From positions 1 through 40,799 of the forward strand of contig NZ_POPB01000345.1 of NCBI RefSeq assembly GCF_002964045.1: a stretch of 40,799 bases of DNA. Reading direction: 5' to 3'. Every line of letters begins with the position of its first letter. Within the stretch, counting starts at the first letter, position 1. The DNA is from Streptococcus suis (GTDB lineage: Bacteria > Bacillota > Bacilli > Lactobacillales > Streptococcaceae). Shown piece by piece: positions 24,697 to 33,629 of the stretch. The translations under genes were made by a program, and so were the position numbers. The notes under the pieces were generated by a model. The model did no database searches and had not been told where the DNA came from. It saw nothing but the letters and a program-made list of their open reading frames with translations.

Positions 24697-25935
24697 TTAT
24701 TTTTTCATTGGGTCAAAGAAGGCATTTAATTTCTTCACAAGTTCGCCTGAATTTGGATTTTTCACTGCTTCTACTGTAATATTCCAGAACTCTTCTTCTG
24801 ATTCCCATTCAGATTGCAACCAAACTACGTGTTTATCAGTAAAGGCATATTGTGTAACTCCGGCTGTTTCTTCAAACTTGCCTTCTGTTTCAACGCCTTC
24901 TACAGAAGTTGGTGAGCCATCTACATCATAGTATTTCTGGATAACTTCTGGACGAGAGAGGTATTCTAGGAATTTTTTAGACTCTTCTGGGTGCTCTGTA
25001 TCTGCTGAAATTGATAGAGCAAGGTCAGCTGCACCGATGGTATAGTCGCCACCTTCTTTATCACCAGGGAATGTAAACATACCGTATTCAAATTCTGGTT
25101 CTTGTTGGTTTACAGCTGTAGCTGCCCAAGTACCTTGTGGAAGCATGAGAGCATCTCCTGCTGCAAAGGCTGCCACCGCATCTGCATAAAGCGCACCAGT
25201 TGCCCCTTTTTGTCCATTATCTGTCAACAGTTGCAAGCGTTCTAGAACTGCTTTTGTAGTCGCATCATCTTGAATTGCGCCTTTGGCACTACGGATTAGA
25301 ATATCTTCTGCGCCATCAAATCCACCTGCAACAGTTACCCATGCCAACTGATGGTAGCCGTTCAAGGACCAAGCATCGTTCAATGAAAGAGCAAACGGTG
25401 CTGCACTGCCATCAGCCTTGATTTTGTCTACCAAAGCCACAAATTCTGCATAGGTAGTTGGAACTTCGAGACCTAATTCTTTGAACTTATCCTTATTATA
25501 GTAAATACCATAGGCATTTGCTGTCAAAGGAAGGGTGTAATTTTTTTCGTTAACAAGATAAGGCGCTACAGCACCATCTTTTAGATGACTGAGACCTGCA
25601 TCATCACCAATTTCTAGGAAACGACCATCCGCTGCATATGCTTTGAAGTCCGCATTTTGTGGATAAATGTTAATCACATCTGGCGCTTCATTGTTGGCCA
25701 TACGGGTTTTCAAAACAGTTCCTGCATCTGGTACATTTGAAAATTTAACATCAATCGTAGGATTTTCTTTTTCAAATTCATCAATAATTTCCTGTAGAGT
25801 TGCTTGCATTTCTGGTTTTTGTGAGAAATATTCAATCTCAACCTTATCACTACCACCACTTGCGTTCCCACAAGCTACCAAGAAGCTGGCAAAGGCACAA
25901 ACTGACGCACATTTTAAAAATGTTTTCATTTTCAT
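24697..25935 (-). CDS. msmE: multiple sugar ABC transporter substrate-binding lipoprotein MsmE
   Basis: This 412-residue lipoprotein binds alpha-galactosides or other oligosaccharides outside the cell. The signal peptide ends in the lipobox LVAC, with cysteine at residue 22 followed by GNASGG. The mature part has the family-1 solute-binding pattern EYFSQKPEMQATLQEIIDEF, VDKIKADGSAAPFALSLND and LMLPQGTWAATAV. The start has AGGAGG at 8 nt and lies 12 nt after the aga stop. Confidence 0.93.
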   Translation of the reverse strand: MKMKTFLKCASVCAFASFLVACGNASGGSDKVEIEYFSQKPEMQATLQEIIDEFEKENPTIDVKFSNVPDAGTVLKTRMANNEAPDVINIYPQNADFKAYAADGRFLEIGDDAGLSHLKDGAVAPYLVNEKNYTLPLTANAYGIYYNKDKFKELGLEVPTTYAEFVALVDKIKADGSAAPFALSLNDAWSLNGYHQLAWVTVAGGFDGAEDILIRSAKGAIQDDATTKAVLERLQLLTDNGQKGATGALYADAVAAFAAGDALMLPQGTWAATAVNQQEPEFEYGMFTFPGDKEGGDYTIGAADLALSISADTEHPEESKKFLEYLSRPEVIQKYYDVDGSPTSVEGVETEGKFEETAGVTQYAFTDKHVVWLQSEWESEEEFWNITVEAVKNPNSGELVKKLNAFFDPMKK

Positions 25936-25947
25936 TATAAAATCCTC

Positions 25948-28116
25948 CTAGATTTTGTTAAAAATATATTGTACACTAAAATAATCTTTTTGAACATGGG
26001 GCATAGTAAGCCCAATGTTCATCAATTCATCCCCGTAGAATGTCTCTCCTAATTGTGGGCATTCGTAAAGGGCATCTGGGGCAAGTCCTTTTAATTGAAC
26101 CTGTAAAAGCGGAGCTTCTGATTGAGCTAGTATTTTAACAAATGTAAATACTGCTTGACTTTTATCTTTGTTCACATAGTTTGCAGCCCATGTATTGCTT
26201 GTTTTTTTCAAGCGATAGAGCAAGCCTTCCTGAACTGTTGAGCGAATGGACTTGAAGGTTTGAATTTGTTGACGAATTTCATCCAATTCCACTTGAGAAA
26301 GTTTCGTCAAATCCAGCTCGTACCCAAAGGCTCCTCCCATCATAGCGACATTCCCACGTGTGGCAAGTGGGGTAATTCGACCGACTTGGTGGTTTGGAAC
26401 AGCCGACACGTGTGCTCCCATAGAAGAGGCAGGTAAAATCAAACTCGTTCCTTCTTGGATAGAAAGTCGACCAATCGCATCTGTATTATCACTAGCCCAA
26501 GCCTGTGGCATATAGTAGAGCAACCCGAGATCATTTCGACCACCGCCACCAGCACAGGATTCAAATAAGATGTCTGGAAAACGCTTGGTCAAGGTATCCA
26601 ATACCCGATAGAGACCTAAAATGTAGCGATGGTGGAATTCGTAGCGTTGATGATTTGCATAGGCTGGAGACATACTGGTGATATTGCGGTTCATATCCCA
26701 TTTTACGTAACGAATTGGTGCTGACTCCAATATACTTGAAACCGAAGCAATAATATAATCACAAACTTCTGACTTAGTTAAATCCAAAACCAGTTGCTCA
26801 CGACTGTAAATTGGTTGTCTTCCGTCAATTTGAATGGCCCAGTCTGGATGTTCCCTATACAGATCACTATCAATTGAAATCATTTCCGGTTCAAACCACA
26901 GACCAAATTCCATACCAAGTTGGTTGATTCTATCTGCCAGACCATTTAAGCCATTTGGCAATTTCTCCAAATTGACTTTCCAATCGCCTAATGAACTCTC
27001 ATCATTATTCCGTTTGCCAAACCAGCCATCATCTAGTACAAAAAGTTCTACTCCAACTTGACTTGCCGATTTCGCCATCTCTACGATCTTATCTTCAGTA
27101 AAATCGAAATAGGTCCCTTCCCAGTTATTAATAAGGATCGGGCGTTCTTGATGGCTAAACTTCGAAGCCACAATATGATTTTTTATGAACTCGTGACTAT
27201 CTTGTGTCATGCCAGTCAACCCTTTATCAGTGAATGATAAGAGGACTTCTGGTGTTTGGAAACGTGAATGTTGTCCTAATTCCCAACAAAATTGCTCATC
27301 ATTCAATCCCATGCCCCAACGACAGGTCTCTAAAGGTGTCACTTCAACAAATCCAGTGAAATTTCCACTATATACTAATTGAGCAGCGTAGACATGACCA
27401 CTATCTTCGGTTGTTGTTGGATCCGCCAACGCTAAGAATGGTGTTTTTGAATGACTTGAGGCACCACGAATACTTCCAATAGAAAATTTTCCTTTGGTTA
27501 ATGGTGTTTGTGTCCACTCTTTCTCGTAACCATAACGTCCAGCTAAGCTATGGACTGTAAAATCCTTATGTGGAAAATCGAGGGTAAAAGACAAAGCCTT
27601 TTCGATTTTTGTTGGAAATTGACCTGTTTGAATGGTTGTAGAACGGCTAAGATAATTCGCGTCCTCAAACACACTGTACTGAAGCGTCACAGTAATATCT
27701 GTTAGCTGATCATAGAGATCAATCTCTAGACTATCTACCTCGTCCTCATCAGCAAAACTAGAAGGTAATCCTTCAAGTGCTTGTTTGCCTTTCTTTATTC
27801 TGTGTGCCTTATACTTTAAATCCAATGCCACACCAAACTCATTTCTCAAGTCAATTGCAGCTGTTCGGAAATCACCTAAACCATTACTAGAGTACTCCTG
27901 TTGTAAGGTATCCATAGAGTATGTCCTGTTTCCAGAAATCGGACTTGGTGAAAAGGAACGATCTAGATATGTGATTTTGTTTCCAGAACTAAAATTTTTA
28001 ACCTTTTTACCAAAATATCTGTGAACTAAATCTCCTGTTTCCAAAATTTGAATAATGTATGAAAACTCTCTAGTTTGTAAGTGGAATAAGCGTTTTTCTT
28101 CTATAAATTGAATCAT
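25948..28116 (-). CDS. aga: alpha-galactosidase (GH36)
   Basis: This 722-residue enzyme removes terminal alpha-galactose from melibiose, raffinose and stachyose after import (no signal peptide is seen). GH36 features are WFGKRNNDESSLGDW, the nucleophile Asp in YVKWDMNRNI and the acid/base Asp in QAWASDNTDAIGR, preceded by ESCAGGGGRNDLG. Length is typical for the Gram-positive family. SD AGGAG is 8 nt upstream. It is the first gene of the operon and divergent from msmR. Confidence 0.96.
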   Translation of the reverse strand: MIQFIEEKRLFHLQTREFSYIIQILETGDLVHRYFGKKVKNFSSGNKITYLDRSFSPSPISGNRTYSMDTLQQEYSSNGLGDFRTAAIDLRNEFGVALDLKYKAHRIKKGKQALEGLPSSFADEDEVDSLEIDLYDQLTDITVTLQYSVFEDANYLSRSTTIQTGQFPTKIEKALSFTLDFPHKDFTVHSLAGRYGYEKEWTQTPLTKGKFSIGSIRGASSHSKTPFLALADPTTTEDSGHVYAAQLVYSGNFTGFVEVTPLETCRWGMGLNDEQFCWELGQHSRFQTPEVLLSFTDKGLTGMTQDSHEFIKNHIVASKFSHQERPILINNWEGTYFDFTEDKIVEMAKSASQVGVELFVLDDGWFGKRNNDESSLGDWKVNLEKLPNGLNGLADRINQLGMEFGLWFEPEMISIDSDLYREHPDWAIQIDGRQPIYSREQLVLDLTKSEVCDYIIASVSSILESAPIRYVKWDMNRNITSMSPAYANHQRYEFHHRYILGLYRVLDTLTKRFPDILFESCAGGGGRNDLGLLYYMPQAWASDNTDAIGRLSIQEGTSLILPASSMGAHVSAVPNHQVGRITPLATRGNVAMMGGAFGYELDLTKLSQVELDEIRQQIQTFKSIRSTVQEGLLYRLKKTSNTWAANYVNKDKSQAVFTFVKILAQSEAPLLQVQLKGLAPDALYECPQLGETFYGDELMNIGLTMPHVQKDYFSVQYIFNKI

Positions 28117-28157
28117 TTTCTTATCTCCTGTCTCATTTACATACTTTATTTTATAAA

Positions 28158-28172
28158 ATGAAAACGCTTTAA
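28158..28172 (-). promoter_or_regulatory. cre-like site in the aga-msmR intergenic region
   Basis: ATGAAAACGCTTTAA differs from the CcpA consensus WTGNAANCGNWNNCW only at the last C. It lies about 42 nt before the aga start, consistent with carbon catabolite repression of the msm operon. Confidence 0.65.
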
Positions 28173-28197
28173 TTAATAGTCTTTTGTATCATAAACA

Positions 28198-28206
28198 TGT
28201 TATAAT
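28198..28206 (+). promoter_or_regulatory. extended -10 promoter of msmR
   Basis: TGTTATAAT lies 20 nt before the chosen msmR start, with no clear -35. Confidence 0.5.
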
Positions 28207-28226
28207 GTTTCCTAAGGAGGATGAAA

Positions 28227-29060
28227 ATGAATATTCTGAATATCTATAATGAGCTTGACAGCCATAATTTTGACCTAAATGTCGACCATTATGGTGCCGA
28301 ACAATGTGATAAGAACTACTCATTTGGACCAACAATCCGAAATAACTATGTACTACATTTTATTACGAATGGAAAAGGTAAGATTACAATCAATGGAGAT
28401 ACGACTGAACTAACCGCCGGAGATATTTTTGTACTTCCAAAAAATCAATCCATTTTTTACCAGGCTGATGGGATAGAGCCTTGGACCTATACTTGGGTGG
28501 GTTTCAGCGGCTCTCGTGCTGAAAGCATCCTGACTCAAACTCGACTTCTAGAAAAATATTATCTCCATTCAAACCTCGATTCTCCTATATTAAAAAAGAT
28601 GATTGACATCAATCATACAAAAAACCAATCTCTTCCAATGACTACGGAACTAATTCTTATCGGTCATTTGAATCAATTGCTCGCAGCACTTGTTGAAGAG
28701 TTCCCGAACGATGCATTTAAAGATGCCAATACAATTGCAAAAAATTATGTACATCACGCAATAAAAATAATACATAGTCAATATAGCAGTCCCATTAAAG
28801 TATCTGAAATCGCGGAGCAATTGGCCTTAAGTCGTAGTTATTTGTATAAAATTTTCAAGCAAGAAACTGGCTACTCTATCAAAGATTATATTGTTCAAGT
28901 AAAAATGAACCATGCATGTCAACTACTCGCTACTCCAGAACTTAGTATCACTGAAATCGCAAATTCTGTCGGCTACTTTGACCCCCTGGTTTTTAGTAGT
29001 GCATTCAAAAACCAATATTATATGAGTCCAAGTGATTATCGGAAATTTCATTTTCATTAA
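28227..29060 (+). CDS. msmR: AraC-family regulator of the msm operon
   Basis: This 277-residue protein has an N-terminal cupin-like sensing domain (NNYVLHFITNGKGKITINGD, then LTAGDIFVLPKNQSIFYQAD) and a C-terminal double helix-turn-helix of about 100 residues (IKVSEIAEQLALSRSYLYKIF and ITEIANSVGYFDPLVFSSAF). The ATG at 28227 has AAGGAGG at 6 nt; the in-frame ATG six bases upstream would overlap the SD. It is divergent from aga. In S. mutans the equivalent gene activates the msm operon, which is the likely role here. Confidence 0.92.
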   Translation: MNILNIYNELDSHNFDLNVDHYGAEQCDKNYSFGPTIRNNYVLHFITNGKGKITINGDTTELTAGDIFVLPKNQSIFYQADGIEPWTYTWVGFSGSRAESILTQTRLLEKYYLHSNLDSPILKKMIDINHTKNQSLPMTTELILIGHLNQLLAALVEEFPNDAFKDANTIAKNYVHHAIKIIHSQYSSPIKVSEIAEQLALSRSYLYKIFKQETGYSIKDYIVQVKMNHACQLLATPELSITEIANSVGYFDPLVFSSAFKNQYYMSPSDYRKFHFH

Positions 29061-29096
29061 TTCTATACGCCAAGACATTTCAAGTTCACAAAAAAC

Positions 29097-29137
29097 AAAA
29101 AAGGATATTCTGAACAACGAGCAGAACATCCTTTTTA
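29097..29137. terminator. bidirectional terminator between msmR and the PatB-like gene
   Basis: AAAAAAGGAT...TTCTG pairs with CAGAA...ATCCTTTTT in the short gap between two convergent genes. Confidence 0.75.
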
Positions 29138-29138
29138 A

Positions 29139-30302
29139 TTATCTACCAAACACTTCTACAATTCGTTCACAGGCTTCTTTTATGGTTTCAAACGGTGCTG
29201 CTGCATTGAGGCGGGCATGTTTGAGACCTTCTTTTCCAAAAGTTTGTCCATCGTTTAGGACAACTTTTGCCTCTTCTCTTAATTTTCGATGGATTTCAAC
29301 ATGTTCCAAATCATAAGCTGAGAAATCTAGCCAAACCAGATAAGTCCCCTGTGGTTTCAAGACCTTTATCTTGGTATGCTGGGTCAGATAGTCCGACACA
29401 AAGTCGATATTATTTTCAAGAACTGGTTTCAATTCTTCTAACCATGGACCGCCATATCGAAAGGCTGTTTCTGTTGTAATCAGGCCTATTGCTGGAATTT
29501 CATGTTGGTTATTGACCAACTGTCTCCTCGTGAAAGCCTTTCTCAAGTCTGGATTTTCAATGATGGCAAAGCTATTTTTGGTACCAGCAATATTAAATGT
29601 CTTCGTGGCAGAAGATAGAATAATCGAAAAATCTTTAAAATCTGAGTCCACCGTATTGAAACTGTGGTGCTTATTTCCGTAAAGCGTAAGGTCTTGGTGA
29701 ATTTCATCTGAAACCAACACTACCTTATGCTTACGACAAAGTTGGCCAATTTTTTCCACTCCTTCCTTGGTCCAAACACGACCACCTGGATTATGGGGAT
29801 TGCAGAAAATGTAGAGTTTCACTTCCTGTTCTACAAGTTCTCGTTCCAGCTGCTCAAAATCGATTTGGAATTGGCCATTTTCCACGCGCAAGGAATTGGT
29901 CACCAACTGACGATTGTTTAATTTTACCGTGCGGGCAAAAGGAGGATAGACAGGTGTATTGATAAGGACGGCATCTCCCTCTTCAGTAAATGCCTGAATT
30001 GCAACAGAAAGCGCTGGTACCACTCCTTCAATTAAAACGATACTTTCTCTTCCAACCTCATAGCCGTGTTGGTCTTTTTCCCAGTCAATAATGGATTGAA
30101 AGAGGGAATCACTAGCGTAGGGATAGCCAAAGATGTGTTGGTCCGCATACTGGCGAATGGCAGAGCGAATTTCGAGCAGGGGTTCGAAATCCATATCTGC
30201 AACCCAAAGTTGGAGCAATTCTGGATCCTGCTCACTCGTTTTCCACTTCTCTGAATGGTGACTCAATCGATCAGGTCTTGTTGTAAAATCATACTGGGTC
30301 AT
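29139..30302 (-). CDS. patB: PatB/MalY-family PLP-dependent C-S lyase or aminotransferase
   Basis: This 387-residue fold-type I PLP enzyme starts YDFTTRPDRLSHHSEKWK, the MalY/PatB hallmark. It contains ADMDFEPL, CNPHNPGGRVW and the PLP lysine in SSATKTFNIAGTKNS. Members cleave cystathionine or S-conjugates to pyruvate, ammonia and a thiol. SD GGAGGG precedes the ATG, and it starts 3 nt after the stop of the upstream trans-sulfuration gene, so the two form an operon for methionine/cysteine metabolism. Confidence 0.9.
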   Translation of the reverse strand: MTQYDFTTRPDRLSHHSEKWKTSEQDPELLQLWVADMDFEPLLEIRSAIRQYADQHIFGYPYASDSLFQSIIDWEKDQHGYEVGRESIVLIEGVVPALSVAIQAFTEEGDAVLINTPVYPPFARTVKLNNRQLVTNSLRVENGQFQIDFEQLERELVEQEVKLYIFCNPHNPGGRVWTKEGVEKIGQLCRKHKVVLVSDEIHQDLTLYGNKHHSFNTVDSDFKDFSIILSSATKTFNIAGTKNSFAIIENPDLRKAFTRRQLVNNQHEIPAIGLITTETAFRYGGPWLEELKPVLENNIDFVSDYLTQHTKIKVLKPQGTYLVWLDFSAYDLEHVEIHRKLREEAKVVLNDGQTFGKEGLKHARLNAAAPFETIKEACERIVEVFGR

Positions 30303-30305
30303 CTC

Positions 30306-31397
30306 TTATCCCTCCAAGGCTATTTTTAAATCTGCAATCAAGTCTTCCGCATCCTCAATACCAATTGATAAACGAAGAAGATCATCTGTCAGTCCGTAAG
30401 AATGACGGGTTTCAGCTGGAATATCTGCGTGGGTCTGAGTGGCTGGGTAGGTAATCAAGCTTTCCACTCCTCCCAAACTTTCTGCAAAGGTAAAGACTTG
30501 CAAGGTATTGAGAATATGAGGAATGCGGCTTTCATCTACTACTTTTACAGAAATCATTCCCCCCTTACCTGTATAATAAACCTGCTTGACTGCTGGGCTA
30601 TTTTCCAAATAAGCTACAATTTTCTGAGCATTTTGTGTAGCTCGTTCCATGCGCAGCGAGAGGGTTTTCAGACCACGCATGAGTAGGTAGGCATCCAATG
30701 GCGAAAGGGTTGGACCTGTTGTATTTTGGTCGTAAAAGAGCTTGTCATAGAGGGCCTGGTCATTGGTCATGAGTACGCCTGCTAGGACATCATTATGCCC
30801 TGACAGGTACTTGGTCGCTGAGTGTAAGACAACATCGGCACCAAGCAAGAGAGGATTTTGATAAATAGGGCTATAAAAAGTGTTATCGACAATCACCTTG
30901 GCACCTTTGGCATGGGCGACAGCCGAAACTTTAGCAATATCAAACTCAACCATGAGAGGATTGGTAGGCGTTTCGAGGAATACATAGTCTGTCTGATCCG
31001 TGATGGCAGCCAGCAAGTCCTCTTCTGTATTGGCATAGGTGAATTTAAAGCGGCCCAACTGCTCCTGCTCGTTGAACCAGCGGAAGGATCCGCCGTAGAG
31101 GTCACGCGCCACTACTACCTTACTGCCTACTGGGAAACCGTTAAAGAGCAAGACCAGGGCAGCCATACCAGAGCTAGTCACTAGGGCATAGTCAGCCTTT
31201 TCAATCGCTGCCAGGGTCTTTTCCAAGCTAGCTCTGGTAGGATTTTTGGTCCGTGTGTAGTCGAAGCCTGTTGATTGACCAAATTCTGGATGCTGATAGG
31301 TGGTTGAAAGGTGGATAGGGGAAATCAAGGCCCCTGTTTTCTCATCACTATTGATGCCCGTATGCGCTAAAATCGTATCAATCTTATAATCTGTCAT
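30306..31397 (-). CDS. Cys/Met-metabolism PLP enzyme (cystathionine gamma-synthase or beta-lyase)
   Basis: This 363-residue protein has the family motif VVDNTFYSPIYQNPLLLGAD, the PLP lysine in HSATKYLSGHNDVLAGV and the C-terminal substrate-binding FAESLGGVESLITYPA. The sequence places it in the MetB/MetC/CGL family but does not separate gamma-synthase from beta-lyase. SD GGAG is 8 nt upstream. It is the first gene of a pair with the PatB-like enzyme, with a possible methionine-regulator site at 31499-31515. Confidence 0.9.
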   Translation of the reverse strand: MTDYKIDTILAHTGINSDEKTGALISPIHLSTTYQHPEFGQSTGFDYTRTKNPTRASLEKTLAAIEKADYALVTSSGMAALVLLFNGFPVGSKVVVARDLYGGSFRWFNEQEQLGRFKFTYANTEEDLLAAITDQTDYVFLETPTNPLMVEFDIAKVSAVAHAKGAKVIVDNTFYSPIYQNPLLLGADVVLHSATKYLSGHNDVLAGVLMTNDQALYDKLFYDQNTTGPTLSPLDAYLLMRGLKTLSLRMERATQNAQKIVAYLENSPAVKQVYYTGKGGMISVKVVDESRIPHILNTLQVFTFAESLGGVESLITYPATQTHADIPAETRHSYGLTDDLLRLSIGIEDAEDLIADLKIALEG

Positions 31398-31498
31398 AAC
31401 ATCTACTCCAATCTAACTTACTAACTAGTCTAGCATGAAATAGAAGATTTGGTGTGAAAAACCTCAAAAAATGCTTATAGAAAAATAGGGTGCCTTGT

Positions 31499-31515
31499 TA
31501 TAGTTTTTCTTTATA
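31499..31515. promoter_or_regulatory. possible MtaR/MetR-type box half-site
   Basis: TATAGTTTTTCTTTATA matches the left half and the last four bases of the streptococcal MET-box consensus (TATAGTTT-S-AAACTATA), but not the centre. It lies about 100 nt before the trans-sulfuration gene on the minus strand. Evidence is limited. Confidence 0.3.
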
Positions 31516-31566
31516 ACTAGACTAGGCTGGACTTACCAATAAATACTTTCAAACCTATAATTTATT

Positions 31567-31575
31567 TGATATAAT
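31567..31575 (+). promoter_or_regulatory. extended -10 promoter of the small membrane protein cluster
   Basis: TGATATAAT lies 22 nt before the ATG of the first of three small paralogues and probably drives all three. Confidence 0.5.
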
Positions 31576-31597
31576 AAAAGAAGGAGAGGTGATTGTC

Positions 31598-31864
31598 ATG
31601 AAAATCCAGTTTAACAAGCATTTCTATCGGTATAGTGCCTTCTATTCTATGATTTTTTGGACGTGTTTTTTTCTGTCAGACATTTTACTAGATACTTCCC
31701 AAACTCCTGCATGGTATAGCCTATTGGCTTATTTGATTATTTTTATCAATGCCATTCGGGTATTCTTCTTCAAGGAAGAAAAGGAGCTCACTCGCATGGG
31801 CTACATCTTCTATATTGGATTGATTGTGGTGATTATCTATCTGAAATTCATTTTTGGTAAGTAG
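31598..31864 (+). CDS. small membrane protein, paralogue 1 of 3
   Basis: I do not recognise this 88-residue protein. It begins KIQFNKHFYRYSAFYS, then has a hydrophobic segment (MIFWTCFFLSDILL), another (WYSLLAYLIIFINAIRVFFF), a short basic/acidic loop and a third (MGYIFYIGLIVVIIYLKFIFG). The ATG at 31598 has GGTGA at 5 nt, inside an AAGGAGAGGTGA stretch; a GTG three codons earlier is possible. It shares the FNKxFYR N-terminus and size with the next two genes. Confidence 0.75.
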   Translation: MKIQFNKHFYRYSAFYSMIFWTCFFLSDILLDTSQTPAWYSLLAYLIIFINAIRVFFFKEEKELTRMGYIFYIGLIVVIIYLKFIFGK

Positions 31865-31877
31865 AAGGAAGTTTACT

Positions 31878-32132
31878 ATGTCTAGGAAATTCAATAAAGT
31901 ATTCTATCGGACTTGGGAATTTGACTTTTCCCTACTTTGTTTAGTGACCTTTAGTTTCGTAGTTACAAAAGGAATCTTTGGGGTGTTCGATTTCATCCAA
32001 TTTGCCTTGGGACTTTATGTCGGCTACCTTGCCTTCTTCAAACCTCGTAGCTGGATTAAAAAAACATGGCAACTATACTTGGTCATTAGTTTCATTGTCT
32101 CTTGGACAATCATTTCCTTCTTTGTACTGTGA
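31878..32132 (+). CDS. small membrane protein, paralogue 2 of 3
   Basis: This 84-residue protein begins SRKFNKVFYRTWEFDF and continues with three hydrophobic stretches (LLCLVTFSFVVTKGIFGV, FIQFALGLYVGYLAFF, LYLVISFIVSWTIISFFVL). Paralogues 2 and 3 also share a WQLYLVI/WQIYLCI motif near the last helix. AAGGAA lies 7 nt before the ATG. It starts 13 nt after paralogue 1. The function is unknown. Confidence 0.72.
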   Translation: MSRKFNKVFYRTWEFDFSLLCLVTFSFVVTKGIFGVFDFIQFALGLYVGYLAFFKPRSWIKKTWQLYLVISFIVSWTIISFFVL

Positions 32133-32141
32133 GGATTTTAT

Positions 32142-32393
32142 ATGTTTAAGGAATTTAATAAAGAATTTTATCGGAGTTTGAATTTTTATTTGATGATATT
32201 GTTATTGCTGGGGAGTATAGGAGAATGGCTAAATAAGGGACCTAGCCTCTGGCTCGCACTCTTGCTCTTTGCTACTGTCGGTACTGCCCGTAGTGCCTTT
32301 TGGTCAAAAGAATGGACCTTGAAGGCAAATTGGCAAATCTATCTCTGTATCGCCTTCTTGCTTGTTGGGGTTTGGGTAGAATTTTTTGTTTAA
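32142..32393 (+). CDS. small membrane protein, paralogue 3 of 3
   Basis: This 83-residue protein begins FKEFNKEFYRSLNFYL and has three hydrophobic segments, the last after NWQIYLCIAFLLVGVWVEFF. It lies 9 nt downstream of paralogue 2, with GAGG as SD. The gene ends about 10 nt before copy 2 of the 166-bp repeat, whose first stem may act as its transcript end. Confidence 0.72.
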   Translation: MFKEFNKEFYRSLNFYLMILLLLGSIGEWLNKGPSLWLALLLFATVGTARSAFWSKEWTLKANWQIYLCIAFLLVGVWVEFFV

Positions 32394-32402
32394 GAGTTGT
32401 TG

Positions 32403-32568
32403 CTGGGCAAAAAGCCCAGCACCGCTTCTCAAAGTTAGTGTCAACATCTCAGCGCAGTGGTTGATTGGCAGATTTGTTCATGTTTTACACTCCAAATCTG
32501 ACCTAATCAACTGTGCGGGGGTGGGAAGACGAACTCTTTTTGACTTAGTCGAGTTCTTTCCCACTCCC
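32403..32568 (+). repeat. 166-bp dispersed structured repeat, copy 2
   Basis: This copy is closely similar to 2280-2445 in sequence and orientation. It begins with a perfect stem-loop GCTGGGC-AAAAA-GCCCAGC that is degraded in copy 1, then the same 24-nt imperfect stem and the GGGTGGGAAG/CTTTCCCACTCC stem. It lies directly after the third small membrane gene and before the trmN6-like gene. Confidence 0.8.
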
Positions 32569-32605
32569 TTTTCTTTCAAAATAAACAGTGATTTTCATTC
32601 AAAGA

Positions 32606-32614
32606 TGGTATAAT
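32606..32614 (+). promoter_or_regulatory. extended -10 promoter abutting the trmN6-like start
   Basis: TGGTATAAT ends only 6 nt before the ATG at 32621, which places the expected transcription start at or next to the A of the start codon. Confidence 0.6.
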
Positions 32615-32620
32615 ATACCT

Positions 32621-33370
32621 ATGCAAAAAATTGAGTTATTAGACGGAGAGCGGATTGACCAGCTCTTCTCGACAGATGTTCAGATTATTCAAAACCGGGA
32701 GGTTTTTAGCTACTCCATCGACAGTGTCCTCCTTTCACGTTTTCCAAAAATGCCTGCTCAGAAGGGGCTGATTGTTGACCTTTGTAGTGGAAATGGGGCG
32801 GTGGGCCTCTTTGCCTCCACACGCACCAAGGCTCAGATTATTCAGGTCGAGTTGCAGGAACGGCTTGCTGACATGAATCGCCGCTCCATCGCCCTCAATG
32901 GTCTGGAGGAACAGATCTCGGTCATCAATGACGACTTGGCAAACTTGCCTCAATATGATTTGCGGTCCAAAGTGGATTTGATGCTCTGCAATCCTCCCTA
33001 CTTCAAGGTGGACGAGGGTTCAAACCTCAATGAAAGCGAGCATTATCTTCTAGCCAGACACGAAATTGCAACCAACCTAGACAGCATTTGCCAGGTGGCC
33101 CAACAGGTGCTCAAGTCCAATGGTCGCTTGGCCATGGTCCACAGGCCCGACCGATTTTTAGATATTTTGGACACACTGAGGACCTACAAACTAGCTCCCA
33201 AACGCATCCAGTTTGTCTATCCAAAGGCCAGCAAGGAGGCCAATATGTTACTGATTGAGGCTATCAAGGACGGCTCGGTGGACGGTCTGCACATCCTGCC
33301 ACCTCTGGTTGTCCATGAGGAAAACGGCGACTATACTTCGGCTATTCATGAGATTTATTATGGAAAATAA
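32621..33370 (+). CDS. TrmN6-like tRNA1(Val) adenine methyltransferase (YabB family)
   Basis: This 249-residue SAM-dependent enzyme has the SAM motif [15 protein letters not shown] and the N6-adenine methylase motif MLCNPPYFK. Its N-terminus ([17 protein letters not shown]...[11 protein letters not shown]) is typical of the TrmN6/YfiC/YabB family, which modifies A37 of tRNA1(Val). No SD is present; the -10 lies 6 nt before the ATG, so the mRNA may be leaderless. It overlaps the GIY-YIG gene by 11 nt, the same pairing as yabB-yazA in B. subtilis. Confidence 0.88.
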   Translation: MQKIELLDGERIDQLFSTDVQIIQNREVFSYSIDSVLLSRFPKMPAQKGLIVDLCSGNGAVGLFASTRTKAQIIQVELQERLADMNRRSIALNGLEEQISVINDDLANLPQYDLRSKVDLMLCNPPYFKVDEGSNLNESEHYLLARHEIATNLDSICQVAQQVLKSNGRLAMVHRPDRFLDILDTLRTYKLAPKRIQFVYPKASKEANMLLIEAIKDGSVDGLHILPPLVVHEENGDYTSAIHEIYYGK

Positions 33371-33629
33371 GGCCTACTTTTATGTGCTGGAATGTGCCGA
33401 CGGGAGTCTTTATACTGGTTATACGACTGATGTGGTCAAGCGGCTTGCTACCCATAATCGTGGGAAAGGGGCCAAGTACACCCGCGGACGCTTGCCTGTC
33501 AGCCTGCTCTATCAAGAAGCCTTTGCTAGTAAGCAGGAAGCCATGTCCGCCGAGGCTTTGTTTAAAAAGCGGAGCAGGCAGAGTAAGTTAGATTATATTG
33601 CAGAAAGAAAACAAAAAAATGCACAATAA
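33360..33629 (+). CDS. GIY-YIG nuclease-domain protein (UPF0213/YazA family)
   Basis: This 89-residue single-domain protein contains [17 protein letters not shown] (GIY-YIG variant), the catalytic-type Arg in VVKRLATHN and a Glu in LLYQEAF. The biological role of these small nuclease-like proteins is not established. It starts inside the trmN6-like gene without its own SD, implying translational coupling, and overlaps the start of the broken channel gene. Confidence 0.88.
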   Translation: MENKAYFYVLECADGSLYTGYTTDVVKRLATHNRGKGAKYTRGRLPVSLLYQEAFASKQEAMSAEALFKKRSRQSKLDYIAERKQKNAQ

